A DNA stretch of 13,727 nucleotides from Mycobacterium sp. (GCA_020438915.1 JAGQTR010000104.1:11457-25183); one strand, 5' to 3'. Shown: positions 6,827 to 13,727, numbered from the stretch's first letter. The notes: generated from the sequence alone by a model not told the origin. Program-made: numbers and translations.

Positions 6827-8144
6827 GTACCTCGCCGGCGGCCCGCAGACCCGAGCGCACCGCTCCGTCCAAGAAGCCCGTCCAGGCATCGGCGGTTTCG
6901 GTGCCCGCCCAGAAGATGGCGTCGACCGGTGTGCGCAACCAGCGTCCGTACGCGGTCCAGGAACCGGGCGGCACCGCTGCGGTCGGTCCGCCGGGAGCGA
7001 AGTCCTCGTTGCCCCAACAATGGTCGACGTAGTCGATCGGTTCCGAGGCCGCGTCGCCGAACAGTGCGGTGAACCCGGCCAGCGCGACCTCGCGTCGTTG
7101 TTGACTCGGTAGCGGATCGAACATGCGCGCATCGGTGAACCCCAGCAGGATGCCAGGGCCGGTGTCCCCGGGACTGACGTCGAAGGTGATGAACACCGGC
7201 CCCTCGTCCGACAGTGCCTCCCCGGAACAGCCGTTGTCCCGCCAGAAGGGTTTGTCGTAGGCGGCATAGGCTTTACTCAGGTGGCCCTGTGGCCAGTGCG
7301 GCGTCAGTTCCTGCTGCTCGGGCGGCAGCGGGGGATTGAACGCAATGCCGGCGCGGTGCGCCGGCGGGATCGCGACGATGACCGCGCGTGCGCTGATCTC
7401 CCGGTTGCCGGCGGCGACGGTGACGCCGCCGTCCTCGGCGCGGTGGATGCGGGTCACCGGAGCCTCCAGCACCACCCGGTCACCGAGTTCTTCGGCCATC
7501 CGCAGTGCGATCTGCTGGGTTCCGGCGAGAAAGCGGTCCTGCTGGGCGCCGCCCTCGGTATCGAGCATGCGGCCCAGACCCCCGGCGGCTTTGACGTAGC
7601 GCACTGCGTGCAGCATCGAGACGGCGTCGGGTTCGCATCCCCATGTCACCCGCGCCATGATCGCCATCAGGTCGCGCGTGGAGGCGCTCGCGTGCAGCGA
7701 CCGCAGCCACTTGTCGAGTGAGATGGCGTCCAGGTCAGCGGCGATCGGCGACGTCCACGGTTCGGCGACCGGGACCTTCTTGCTGACCCGATCGAACCGC
7801 CACTGGATCCGTGACACGTCGACCAGCTCGAGGATCGACAGCCGCGGGATGGTGCTGCGGTAGGAACGCACCCGGCCGCGCCACCGGATCAAATTCTTCC
7901 CGTGGCCGTAGGTCGGCACCGACTCGCATCCCAACTCGGCGGCCAGCGCGCGCACCGCGTCCTGCGTCGGACCGACGAACGTTGCGCCGAGATCGACCGG
8001 GACACCGGCCAGGGTGCCGGTGTAGGACCGGCCACCGACACGGTCGCGGCCTTCCAGGACGACGACGTCGTGTCCGAGCCGGACCAACTCGCGGGCCGCC
8101 GACAGTCCGGCGAACCCCGCTCCCACGACAACCACGTCGGTCAT
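6801..8144 (-). CDS. aofH: FAD-dependent amine oxidase (AofH-like)
   Basis: Flavin amine oxidase of 447 residues, matching the recalled length of M. tuberculosis AofH (Rv3170, 448). It oxidises an amine to an imine with release of H2O2, or acts as a related FAD oxidoreductase. The N-terminal dinucleotide motif is GAGFAG (8-13), followed by Glu31 and RVGGRSY. LSKAYAAYDKPFW holds the lysine equivalent to the flavin-contacting Lys of monoamine oxidases. The C-terminus carries FWAGTETADAWTGFLDGAV, the second FAD-binding signature. The cysteine that binds FAD covalently in animal MAO (GGCY) is replaced here: the segment reads GGPTAAVPPG, so FAD should be non-covalent. The start at 8144 is chosen because a strong purine-rich site (GAGAGGAAAG) precedes that ATG; the frame extends to 8195 with no site. 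It shares a 25-bp coding overlap with the convergent hydrolase, as Rv3170 and Rv3171c are also convergent. Confidence 0.88.
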   Translation of the reverse strand: MTDVVVVGAGFAGLSAARELVRLGHDVVVLEGRDRVGGRSYTGTLAGVPVDLGATFVGPTQDAVRALAAELGCESVPTYGHGKNLIRWRGRVRSYRSTIPRLSILELVDVSRIQWRFDRVSKKVPVAEPWTSPIAADLDAISLDKWLRSLHASASTRDLMAIMARVTWGCEPDAVSMLHAVRYVKAAGGLGRMLDTEGGAQQDRFLAGTQQIALRMAEELGDRVVLEAPVTRIHRAEDGGVTVAAGNREISARAVIVAIPPAHRAGIAFNPPLPPEQQELTPHWPQGHLSKAYAAYDKPFWRDNGCSGEALSDEGPVFITFDVSPGDTGPGILLGFTDARMFDPLPSQQRREVALAGFTALFGDAASEPIDYVDHCWGNEDFAPGGPTAAVPPGSWTAYGRWLRTPVDAIFWAGTETADAWTGFLDGAVRSGLRAAGEVHQELMRRS

Positions 8145-8237
8145 GGCTTTCCTCTCCTCTAGCGCTTGTCGATCTCGGCGCGCACACGGTCGCATGCGGT
8201 CGTTTACCGCGCCGAACCCACACTAGGCTGGCTCAGT
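8145..8237. promoter_or_regulatory. Divergent promoter region of aofH and the LLM oxidoreductase, with leaderless -10
   Basis: For the plus-strand gene, TAGGCT (8224-8229) is a TANNNT box ending eight bases before GTG 8238. TTTACC (8203-8208) is a possible weak -35 with a 15-bp gap. For aofH, the minus-strand TAGTGT (complement of 8220-8225) overlaps the same box. The spacer also carries an inverted repeat GCGGT (8196-8200) / ACCGC (8206-8210) with a 5-bp centre, and a CGGTCG direct repeat 10 bp apart (8187 and 8197). These could be an operator, but the arms are short. Confidence 0.4.
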
Positions 8238-9224
8238 GTGCAGGTAATGACGGCGTTGTTCGGACCCACTGATGCGATCGAGCGGGCGCGGGCGCTGCGT
8301 GACGCCGGGGCCGGCGGCGTGTTCACCTTTGAGGGCCCACACGACGTGTTCGCCCCGCTGACGCTCGCGTCGACCGTAGGTGGCCTGGATCTGATGACCA
8401 ACGTGGCGATCGCGTTTCCGCGCAATCCGATTCAACTCGCACACCAGGCCGTGGACCACCAACTGCTCAGCGGCGGCCGGTTCACCCTCGGGCTGGGCAC
8501 CCAGATCCGCACTCAGATCGAGAAGCGGTACGGCGCCGACTTCGACAAACCGGTGGCCCGGATGTGCGAGCTGGTGGGCGCGCTGCGGGCGATCTTCAAC
8601 ACCTGGACGACGGGGGAGCGGCTGAACTTCGCAGGGCAGTTCTACCGGCACACGTTGATGACGCCCACCTTCGTCCCGCGGGCAGAGTTCACGCCGCCGC
8701 CGATCTACGTCGGTGCGCTGGGTCCGCGGCTGACCCGGATGACCGCCGAGGTCGCCGACGGGCTGCTGGTCATGCCGTTCGGATCGAAGCGATTCCTGCA
8801 CGAGGTGACGATGCCCAACGTGGACGCCGGGCTCGCGGCTTCCGGCCGCAGCCGCGAGCAGTTCGCGGTGGTCCCCGAGATCATTGTCTCGGTCGCCGAC
8901 GAGGACCCCGACCACGCATCCGCGCGCAGCCTGCTGTCGTTCTACGGTTCCACCCCTGCCTACCGGCCGGTACTCGACGCGCACGGCTGGGGAGACCTGC
9001 AGCCCGAACTGAACACGCTGTCCAAACAGGGCCGCTGGGCGGACATGGGGCGGCTGATCTCCGACGACATGTTGCACACCATCGCGGCGTGCGGCACACC
9101 GAAACAGGTCGCCGCGCACATCCTCGACCGCGTGGACGGGGTCTCCGACCGGGTCTGCCTGTACCAGCCTGGTCCGATCGCGGTGGATTCGTTGTGCGAG
9201 ATCATCGACGCACTGGGTCCCTGA
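8238..9224 (+). CDS. F420-dependent LLM-class oxidoreductase (luciferase-like)
   Basis: TIM-barrel flavin/F420 oxidoreductase of about 328 residues, of the bacterial luciferase-like superfamily; in mycobacteria these mostly use coenzyme F420. Evidence includes the early TFEGPHDVFAPL segment, the conserved TNVAIAFPRNP strand region, the RFTLGLGTQI motif after HQLLSGG, PPIYVGALGP, EVADGLLVMPF, and a C-terminal CGTPKQVAAHI block seen in this family. It resembles the MSMEG_2256-type F420 subfamily as I remember it, but the substrate is unknown. The frame extends to ATG 8166, but those 24 codons lie in the aofH promoter. GTG 8238 fits a leaderless start after TAGGCT, and ATG 8247 is another possibility. 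The EthA-like monooxygenase follows after 37 bp, so the pair is probably one transcript. Confidence 0.88.
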   Translation: MQVMTALFGPTDAIERARALRDAGAGGVFTFEGPHDVFAPLTLASTVGGLDLMTNVAIAFPRNPIQLAHQAVDHQLLSGGRFTLGLGTQIRTQIEKRYGADFDKPVARMCELVGALRAIFNTWTTGERLNFAGQFYRHTLMTPTFVPRAEFTPPPIYVGALGPRLTRMTAEVADGLLVMPFGSKRFLHEVTMPNVDAGLAASGRSREQFAVVPEIIVSVADEDPDHASARSLLSFYGSTPAYRPVLDAHGWGDLQPELNTLSKQGRWADMGRLISDDMLHTIAACGTPKQVAAHILDRVDGVSDRVCLYQPGPIAVDSLCEIIDALGP

Positions 9225-9261
9225 CCCATATCGTGGAGCATGGCCGACCAAGGAGTTGCCG

Positions 9262-10749
9262 ATGTATGAGCACCATCCAGAGGCGGAGTTCGCCGACGTC
9301 CTGATCATCGGCGCGGGGATCTCCGGAATCGGAGCCGCCTACCGCATCACCGAACGCAATCCCCAGTTCAGCTACCGGATTCTGGAACGTCGTTCTTGCA
9401 TCGGTGGCACCTGGGACCTGTTTCGCTATCCGGGCATTCGTTCAGACAGCGATATCTTCACGCTGTCGTTTCCGTGGGAGCCGTGGCGGCGGCAGGAGAA
9501 CGTCGCCGACGGTGAGTACATCCGCGAGTATCTGGAGGCCACGGCGCACAAGCACGGCATCGATGAACACATGCGGTTCGACACCTATGTGAAGTCCGCG
9601 GAATGGGACTCGACCACCGATACCTGGACGGTGCACGCCGAGCAGGAGGGCTCGACGCGTACCTACCGGGCCAGGTTCCTGTTCTTCGGCACCGGGTATT
9701 ACGACTACGACCGGCCGTATAAGCCTGAGATCCCCGGTCTCGAGCGGTTCGGCGGGGACGTGGTGCATCCGCAGTTCTGGCCGGAGGACCTGGACTACGC
9801 GGGCAAACGGGTGGTGGTGATCGGCAGCGGGGCCACCGCAATCAGCCTCATCCCGGCATTGGCCAAGAAGGCCTCGCACGTCACGATGCTGCAGCGCTCG
9901 CCCACGTACATGATGTCGATGCCGCGATTCGACCCGATGGTGGACTTCATCCGCAAGCTTCTGCCTCCGCGGCTGTCCCACGCAGTGGTGCGGTTCCGGA
10001 ACGCGATGTTCCACGTGCTGACTTACTTCATGTTCCGCAAGGCGCCGAAGTTCGGCCGCCGGTTCATCCGCAGCAGGACCATGGCCGCGCTACCCGAGGG
10101 ATACGACGTCGACCTGCACTTCAAACCCAAATACGACCCGTGGGATCAACGGATGTGCCTAATCCTCGACCACGATCTGTTCAATCAGATCAGCGAGGGG
10201 CGCGCGGAGGTCGCCACCGGAAACATCGATCACGTCGATGAGAACGGCATCGTGTTGACGTCCGGAGCCCGGGTGGAGGCCGACGTGATCGTGACCGCCA
10301 CGGGGCTGCAGCTGCAGGCCCTCGGTGGCATCCGCATCGTCGTCGACGGCGCCGAGGTCAATCCGACCGATCGCTTCGTCTACAAGGAGTACCTCATCGA
10401 GGACGTACCGAACATGGCGTGGTGCATCGGGTACACGAACGCATCGTGGACGCTGCGCGCCGACATGACGGCCAAGGCGTTCGCGAAGTTGTTGGCGTAC
10501 ATGGATGCTCACGGGTACACGCATGCCTACCCGCACCGCGGTGACGCACCGATCGCGGAGAAACCGGCCTTCGATCTGCAGGCGGGTTATATCAAGCGAT
10601 CACCGCACGCGTTGCCGAAGTCGGGCACCCGCCGTCCGTGGAACGTGCGACACAACTACGTGCTCGATGTCATCGATCACCGGTTCGACCGGATCGAGGA
10701 GTCGATGGTGTTCGGCCGCGCCGCGGTACCGGAGTCCCGCCCCGCCTGA
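9262..10749 (+). CDS. EthA/MymA-like FAD-dependent Baeyer-Villiger monooxygenase
   Basis: Flavoprotein monooxygenase of 495 residues, the size of mycobacterial EthA (489) and MymA (Rv3083, 495) as I recall. Motifs are the FAD Rossmann GAGISG (17-22), GGTWDLFRYPGIRSDSD, the complete Baeyer-Villiger fingerprint FxGxxxHxxxWP at 163-174 (F163, G165, H169, W173, P174) running into EDLDY, the NADPH Rossmann GSGATA (188-193), LQRSPTY, PWDQRMC, ATGLQLQALGG and YTNASWTL. EthA-type enzymes oxidise ketones and sulfides and activate thioamide prodrugs. The start ATG 9262 has AGGAG (9251-9255) six bases upstream; a TTG at 9256 would add only two residues. It is second in a unit with the F420 oxidoreductase and converges with the unknown-function gene at 10835. 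It belongs to a different Baeyer-Villiger subfamily from the 655-residue enzyme at 1921. Confidence 0.93.
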   Translation: MYEHHPEAEFADVLIIGAGISGIGAAYRITERNPQFSYRILERRSCIGGTWDLFRYPGIRSDSDIFTLSFPWEPWRRQENVADGEYIREYLEATAHKHGIDEHMRFDTYVKSAEWDSTTDTWTVHAEQEGSTRTYRARFLFFGTGYYDYDRPYKPEIPGLERFGGDVVHPQFWPEDLDYAGKRVVVIGSGATAISLIPALAKKASHVTMLQRSPTYMMSMPRFDPMVDFIRKLLPPRLSHAVVRFRNAMFHVLTYFMFRKAPKFGRRFIRSRTMAALPEGYDVDLHFKPKYDPWDQRMCLILDHDLFNQISEGRAEVATGNIDHVDENGIVLTSGARVEADVIVTATGLQLQALGGIRIVVDGAEVNPTDRFVYKEYLIEDVPNMAWCIGYTNASWTLRADMTAKAFAKLLAYMDAHGYTHAYPHRGDAPIAEKPAFDLQAGYIKRSPHALPKSGTRRPWNVRHNYVLDVIDHRFDRIEESMVFGRAAVPESRPA

Positions 10750-10834
10750 GTGCGTTACTCGCGCCGAACTGGCAGTTGCGCAGCGGAAGTGGCAGAGAGG
10801 GCCTGCCGTACTGCAATCTCGGCGGGAACAGAGC

Positions 10835-11950
10835 TCAGGGCGCGACGGTGAGCCAGTCGGCGAATCCCGACGGGTCGTGCCGGCCGAGTGCGCCATGCTC
10901 GAACAGCCCCCAGCCTTCGCGTTCGGTCCCGTCGGCATCGCGGCACACCGCGCGGCCGACGTGGTCTATCACGCCGAACCCGGCGCGCCCGATTATCGCC
11001 GGGTCGGTCATGTCATAGGTCAGGCGTTCGGTGAAGTTCTCGCCCTTCCACATCCCGTGCAGCCAATCGGGGTCGCCGCCGTAGCCGCCGCCCACGTGGA
11101 TGGGCACCGCCAGCTTGGACTCGACGTCAAAACGCAGCGGGCTGCCGTCGAATGCGGTCGCGTCGATCGTGGCGCCGGTGGGGATCCGGGTGCCGGACCG
11201 ATAGTGGATCTTGACCCGCGGCCATCCCAGTTGCTCGACGCGGCCGTCCTTCCAGATTCGCGTGCAGTCGTTGAGTGAGCGGAACCCGCTTGGATCCTCC
11301 TGGATGATGACGACGATCCCGAAGTCGTCGAACGCCATCGGTACGTACAACCACCACATGCCCTCGAAGGGCGGGTCGTCGGGTCTGCCCGCGGGTTCGG
11401 CCTCGCCGACCGGCCGAATGCCCCACGACCGGTCCCGGGTGCCGATCCAGCTTCCGGCGTCGACTGCGATGTCCTCACCGTCGATCGACAGTTGGCCGCT
11501 CCAGCTGCCCACCTGTGCGAAGCGCTGCGCATCCAGGGTGACCCGATTTCCCCGCCGCATGATGTGCGGTTGCTCTTGGACGACGTCGAACAGGCCGTCA
11601 AAGGTGAGATCGGCTGCGATTCCGTCTGTTTCGTCCAGAACGATTCGTAGTTTGCGTAGCGGCTCGATGACTTCGATGCGGTAGGCGCCGACATGTTGAT
11701 TGAGCCTGTCGGAGTCGATGGCGTCCGAAAGGTGCACCGCGGTCTGGGTATCACCGCGCCGCACGAGCAGGAACGCGTCCTTCACACCGAGGTTGGGGTA
11801 GTAGCCGAGCCCGGTGATCACAAAGATGTCGCCGGTACGGTCGTGAGCGTTGTAATAGGCTCGGTCGTAGAAATTTCGGTCCGAGGACCCAGGCCAGGCG
11901 ATGGGCTGGGGCAGCTGGTGAACCGGGTATTCGTCCATCGGTCCAAGCAT
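10835..11950 (-). CDS. Conserved protein of unknown function (Rv3169-like)
   Basis: Soluble protein of 371 residues, close to the recalled 374 of M. tuberculosis Rv3169. It is rich in Trp, Gly, Asp and alternating hydrophobic residues, suggesting an all-beta (lipocalin- or carotenoid-hydratase-like) fold, with blocks such as WIGTRDRSWGIRPVG, PPFEGMWWLYVPMAFDD and GGGYGGDPDWLHGMWKG. There is no signal peptide, membrane segment or known catalytic motif. The start at 11950 is chosen because its ATG overlaps the stop of the phosphotransferase-fold gene (TGATG), and GGAGAG lies just upstream inside that gene. An ATG at 11938 is possible. The frame is open to 12244, but that part is antisense-like, Arg/His-rich and lies inside the upstream gene. 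Translational coupling says it works with the phosphotransferase-fold protein. I do not know the function. Confidence 0.85.
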   Translation of the reverse strand: MLGPMDEYPVHQLPQPIAWPGSSDRNFYDRAYYNAHDRTGDIFVITGLGYYPNLGVKDAFLLVRRGDTQTAVHLSDAIDSDRLNQHVGAYRIEVIEPLRKLRIVLDETDGIAADLTFDGLFDVVQEQPHIMRRGNRVTLDAQRFAQVGSWSGQLSIDGEDIAVDAGSWIGTRDRSWGIRPVGEAEPAGRPDDPPFEGMWWLYVPMAFDDFGIVVIIQEDPSGFRSLNDCTRIWKDGRVEQLGWPRVKIHYRSGTRIPTGATIDATAFDGSPLRFDVESKLAVPIHVGGGYGGDPDWLHGMWKGENFTERLTYDMTDPAIIGRAGFGVIDHVGRAVCRDADGTEREGWGLFEHGALGRHDPSGFADWLTVAP

Positions 11951-13086
11951 CAGTCGGTCTCTCCGATCAGTCTTTTCAGCAGGGGGGCATGGTAGAAGAG
12001 CGTCTCGATGTCGTCGGGCTTCTCGATCTCTCCGAAGCGGATGCGACGCGCCCCGGTGCGCATGAACACGCAGCACCAGATGACAGCCGAGTAGACGAAA
12101 AACCAGTCGAGGTCGGCGACCTCGATGCCGGTGAGGTCTCGGTAGGTGGCTCGCACATCCTCCTCGCGCATGAAGTCCGGCATACCTGGCAGCCCGGCCA
12201 GTTTCGTCAATTCTTGAAAGACCATGTGTGCGAATATGATCCACGCTACGTCGAATTCGCGGGGTCCGACGGTGGCCATCTCCCAGTCCAGCACCGCGGC
12301 CGGCGTGAACTCCCGATAGATGACGTTTCCGATGCGGGCATCTCCCCAGACCAGGACGGGTTCGGCAGCGGCGACGTCCTCGGGAAAACGGTCTTCAAGC
12401 CAGAACAGCGCTTTTTCGACCAGCGATGAGCGGCCGATGTCGGGAACGCTGAACTCATACCAGTTTTTCAGCCAGCCGAAGTGGCGCTGCAATGCGGTCT
12501 CACCCGGCGGGTCGACGTCCTGGAGGAATCCGAAGATCTGCTGTGCGTTGGGAATCGAGTGCAGCTTGGCCAGCACCTCGATGGTGTTGGTTTGCAGCTG
12601 ACGTTGCTGCTCGACCGGGGCGTCATAGAGCCAGTTGTCGCCGAAGGTGTAGGGCATCACGTCGGGTGGAACTCGTCCGTCGACGCGGTCCATCAGGAAG
12701 AACGGGCGACCGAGGACCTCGCCGGTGGCCTCGAGCCAGCGAACGCGCGGCACCGCAACGTCGGTCAACTCGCCGACCAGCCGAATCAACTCCTGCTGAT
12801 GGTCGAGGCGGTAGTGCTCGAAAACCGGAACGTCGGCCTCGGTCGGTGCGACCCGGGCCACCCATTTCTGTTCCACCTGGCTGCCGGCATGCGACCAGCG
12901 CCCCGACAGCAGGATCGTCTCCGAGGACATCCCGTTGGAGTCCACGCCGCTTTCCACGGTGATCTCCGGCGCGGTGTCGTCCACCAAGGTGGACAGCCAC
13001 TGAGACAGTCTCGCAGGAACATCCGTCATGTCGCGACTGGATCGCTGAAGGCGTTCCACATCTTCGACGGCTCGTTCATTCGTCAC
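11950..13086 (-). CDS. Aminoglycoside phosphotransferase-fold protein (Rv3168-like) with altered catalytic loop
   Basis: Kinase-like protein of 378 residues, the recalled length of M. tuberculosis Rv3168. The N-lobe holds KWVARVAP (nucleotide-site Lys candidate, about 74) and FFLMDRVDG (hinge). The catalytic loop reads VWGDARIGN with Asp249 and Asn254. The usual His of HGD is Trp247. DWEMATVGP with Asp267 and Glu269 is the metal-binding DFG equivalent. The members in this group act as acyl-CoA-neighbour or small-molecule kinases; resistance to aminoglycosides is not implied. The start is GTG 13086, with AAGGA seven bases upstream; an ATG at 13029 would cut 19 residues. It is the first gene of the minus-strand unit, is coupled by a 1-base overlap to the unknown protein, and is divergent from a TetR regulator with a palindrome in between. 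Confidence 0.9.
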   Translation of the reverse strand: MTNERAVEDVERLQRSSRDMTDVPARLSQWLSTLVDDTAPEITVESGVDSNGMSSETILLSGRWSHAGSQVEQKWVARVAPTEADVPVFEHYRLDHQQELIRLVGELTDVAVPRVRWLEATGEVLGRPFFLMDRVDGRVPPDVMPYTFGDNWLYDAPVEQQRQLQTNTIEVLAKLHSIPNAQQIFGFLQDVDPPGETALQRHFGWLKNWYEFSVPDIGRSSLVEKALFWLEDRFPEDVAAAEPVLVWGDARIGNVIYREFTPAAVLDWEMATVGPREFDVAWIIFAHMVFQELTKLAGLPGMPDFMREEDVRATYRDLTGIEVADLDWFFVYSAVIWCCVFMRTGARRIRFGEIEKPDDIETLFYHAPLLKRLIGETD

Positions 13087-13110
13087 GAACTGGTCCTTCC
13101 GGTCGCAATT

Positions 13111-13129
13111 ACGCTACCATGAGTAGCGT
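13111..13129. promoter_or_regulatory. Palindromic TetR-type operator candidate
   Basis: Perfect 7-bp arms ACGCTAC (13111-13117) and GTAGCGT (13123-13129) flank a 5-bp centre; after one mismatch two further pairs match (13108-13109 with 13131-13132). It sits in the 32-bp space and start region between GTG 13086 (-) and the divergent TetR gene (ATG 13119 or 13131). It overlaps TANNNT boxes for both directions: TACCAT (13115-13120) on plus and TAGCGT on minus (complement of 13111-13116). The layout is that of an autoregulated TetR that also represses the opposing operon. Confidence 0.65.
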
Positions 13130-13727
13130 TATGAAAACAGAGCCGTCGCCGGTTGGCAAGGCCCAGAGCACCGGGCGGCCACGGGACCCGCGCATCGACG
13201 CGGCCATATTGCGAGCCACCGCGGATCTGCTCGTCGAAATCGGATACTCCAATCTGACGATGGCCGCGGTCGCCGAACGTGCCGGAACCACCAAGACGGC
13301 GTTGTATCGGAGGTGGTCGAGCAAGGCCGAGCTCGTCCACGAAGCCGCATTCCCGACAACGCCCACGGCGATCCAGGCTCCGCCGGGGGACATCGCGGCT
13401 GATCTACGGGCCATGATCGAGGCAGCGCGCGATGTCTTCACCAGTGCCGTGGTCCGAGCGGCGCTACCGGGCCTGATCGCCGATGTGACGGCCGACTCCG
13501 CGCTCAGCGACCGCGTCGCCGCGCGCTTCACCGACCTGTTCGGTGCGGTGCGGACCCGGTTGTACACGGCGATCGATCGGGGCGAGGTACGCGCCGGCGT
13601 CGACCCCGACCGGCTGGTGGACCTCATCGGCGGCGCCACGCTGCTTGCGCTTCTGCAAACACCCGATGACCTCGCCGACCCGTCCTGGGTGGACAACACC
13701 GCCGCCATCCTGCAGTACGGCGTGGTC
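13119..13727 (+). CDS. TetR/AcrR family regulator (3' end outside window, Rv3167c-like)
   Basis: Repressor-type regulator with 203 codons visible and no stop before the edge; only a few residues should be missing if it matches the roughly 208-residue Rv3167c. After a basic arm (GRPRDPRID, 19-27) come helix 1 (AILRATADLLVEIGY), the HTH (LTMAAVAERAGTTKTALYRRW, about 46-66) and SKAELV. The C-terminal domain ends LLALLQTPDDLADPSWVDNTAAIL, a familiar TetR_C layout with ALYRRWxxK. ATG 13119 lies inside the candidate operator and ATG 13131 lies just after it; neither has a Shine-Dalgarno sequence, so the start is uncertain and leaderless initiation is likely. It is divergent from the phosphotransferase-fold operon, which it most likely represses together with itself. 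The inducer is unknown. Confidence 0.88.
   Translation, partial: MSSVMKTEPSPVGKAQSTGRPRDPRIDAAILRATADLLVEIGYSNLTMAAVAERAGTTKTALYRRWSSKAELVHEAAFPTTPTAIQAPPGDIAADLRAMIEAARDVFTSAVVRAALPGLIADVTADSALSDRVAARFTDLFGAVRTRLYTAIDRGEVRAGVDPDRLVDLIGGATLLALLQTPDDLADPSWVDNTAAILQYGVV

Noticed and set aside
8223..9308. 361-residue minus-strand open frame
   Set aside because: Shadow of the F420 oxidoreductase, whose motifs are clear on the plus strand.
10791..10807. GGCAG / CTGCC hairpin between the convergent EthA-like gene and the unknown gene
   Set aside because: Only a 5-bp stem with a 7-base loop and no U-run; too weak to call a terminator.
11951..12244. N-terminal extension of the Rv3169-like frame
   Set aside because: It lies inside the phosphotransferase-fold gene in another frame and is Arg/His-rich; the TGATG overlap at 11950 gives a natural start.
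11950..13086. Aminoglycoside resistance gene
   Set aside because: The phosphotransferase fold is widespread in actinobacterial metabolism; the WGD loop and the operon context do not support a resistance role.
13109..13708. 199-residue minus-strand open frame at the right edge
   Set aside because: Antisense to the TetR gene, whose HTH is clear and whose frame stays open to the window edge; Ser/Arg-rich composition marks a shadow.

Overview
The window is GC-rich, gene-dense DNA from an actinobacterium, almost certainly a Mycobacterium/Mycolicibacterium. The reasons are strongly biased codon use, ATG/GTG starts placed 6-8 nt after TANNNT -10 boxes (leaderless style), an F420-dependent oxidoreductase, EthA-type flavin monooxygenases, and proteins that I recall as close relatives of M. 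tuberculosis Rv2002 (FabG3) and Rv3167c-Rv3171c. All comparisons with M. tuberculosis are from memory, not from a search.

Layout, left to right. (1) A 5'-truncated TetR regulator and a small four-helix membrane protein (+). (2) A short-chain dehydrogenase (-), divergent from (3) a two-gene overlapping unit (+): a Baeyer-Villiger monooxygenase with a long N-terminal extension, then a FabG3-type 3-alpha/20-beta-hydroxysteroid dehydrogenase. (4) A FadB4-like NADPH:quinone oxidoreductase (-), divergent from (5) an alpha/beta hydrolase (+). (6) A flavin amine oxidase (-) that converges on the hydrolase; their last codons overlap inside a perfect hairpin. (7) A two-gene unit (+): an F420-dependent LLM oxidoreductase and an EthA/MymA-like Baeyer-Villiger monooxygenase. 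(8) A conserved protein of unknown function and an aminoglycoside-phosphotransferase-fold protein (-, translationally coupled), divergent from (9) a TetR regulator cut by the right edge. A palindrome sits between (8) and (9).

How they may work together. Nearly every gene is a redox enzyme for small hydrophobic molecules. The set contains alcohol dehydrogenases (alcohol to ketone), two Baeyer-Villiger monooxygenases (ketone to ester or lactone), an esterase-fold hydrolase (ester opening), an amine oxidase and a quinone reductase. This reads as an accessory steroid, lipid or xenobiotic oxidation neighbourhood with local TetR control. The right half resembles the M. tuberculosis Rv3167c-Rv3171c locus in order and relative orientation, but the LLM + EthA-like pair sits, inverted, in the middle of what is there the Rv3168-Rv3170 operon.

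There is no RNA gene, CRISPR array, IS element or gene-free stretch above 300 bases. The longest non-coding gap is about 126 bp (5695-5820).
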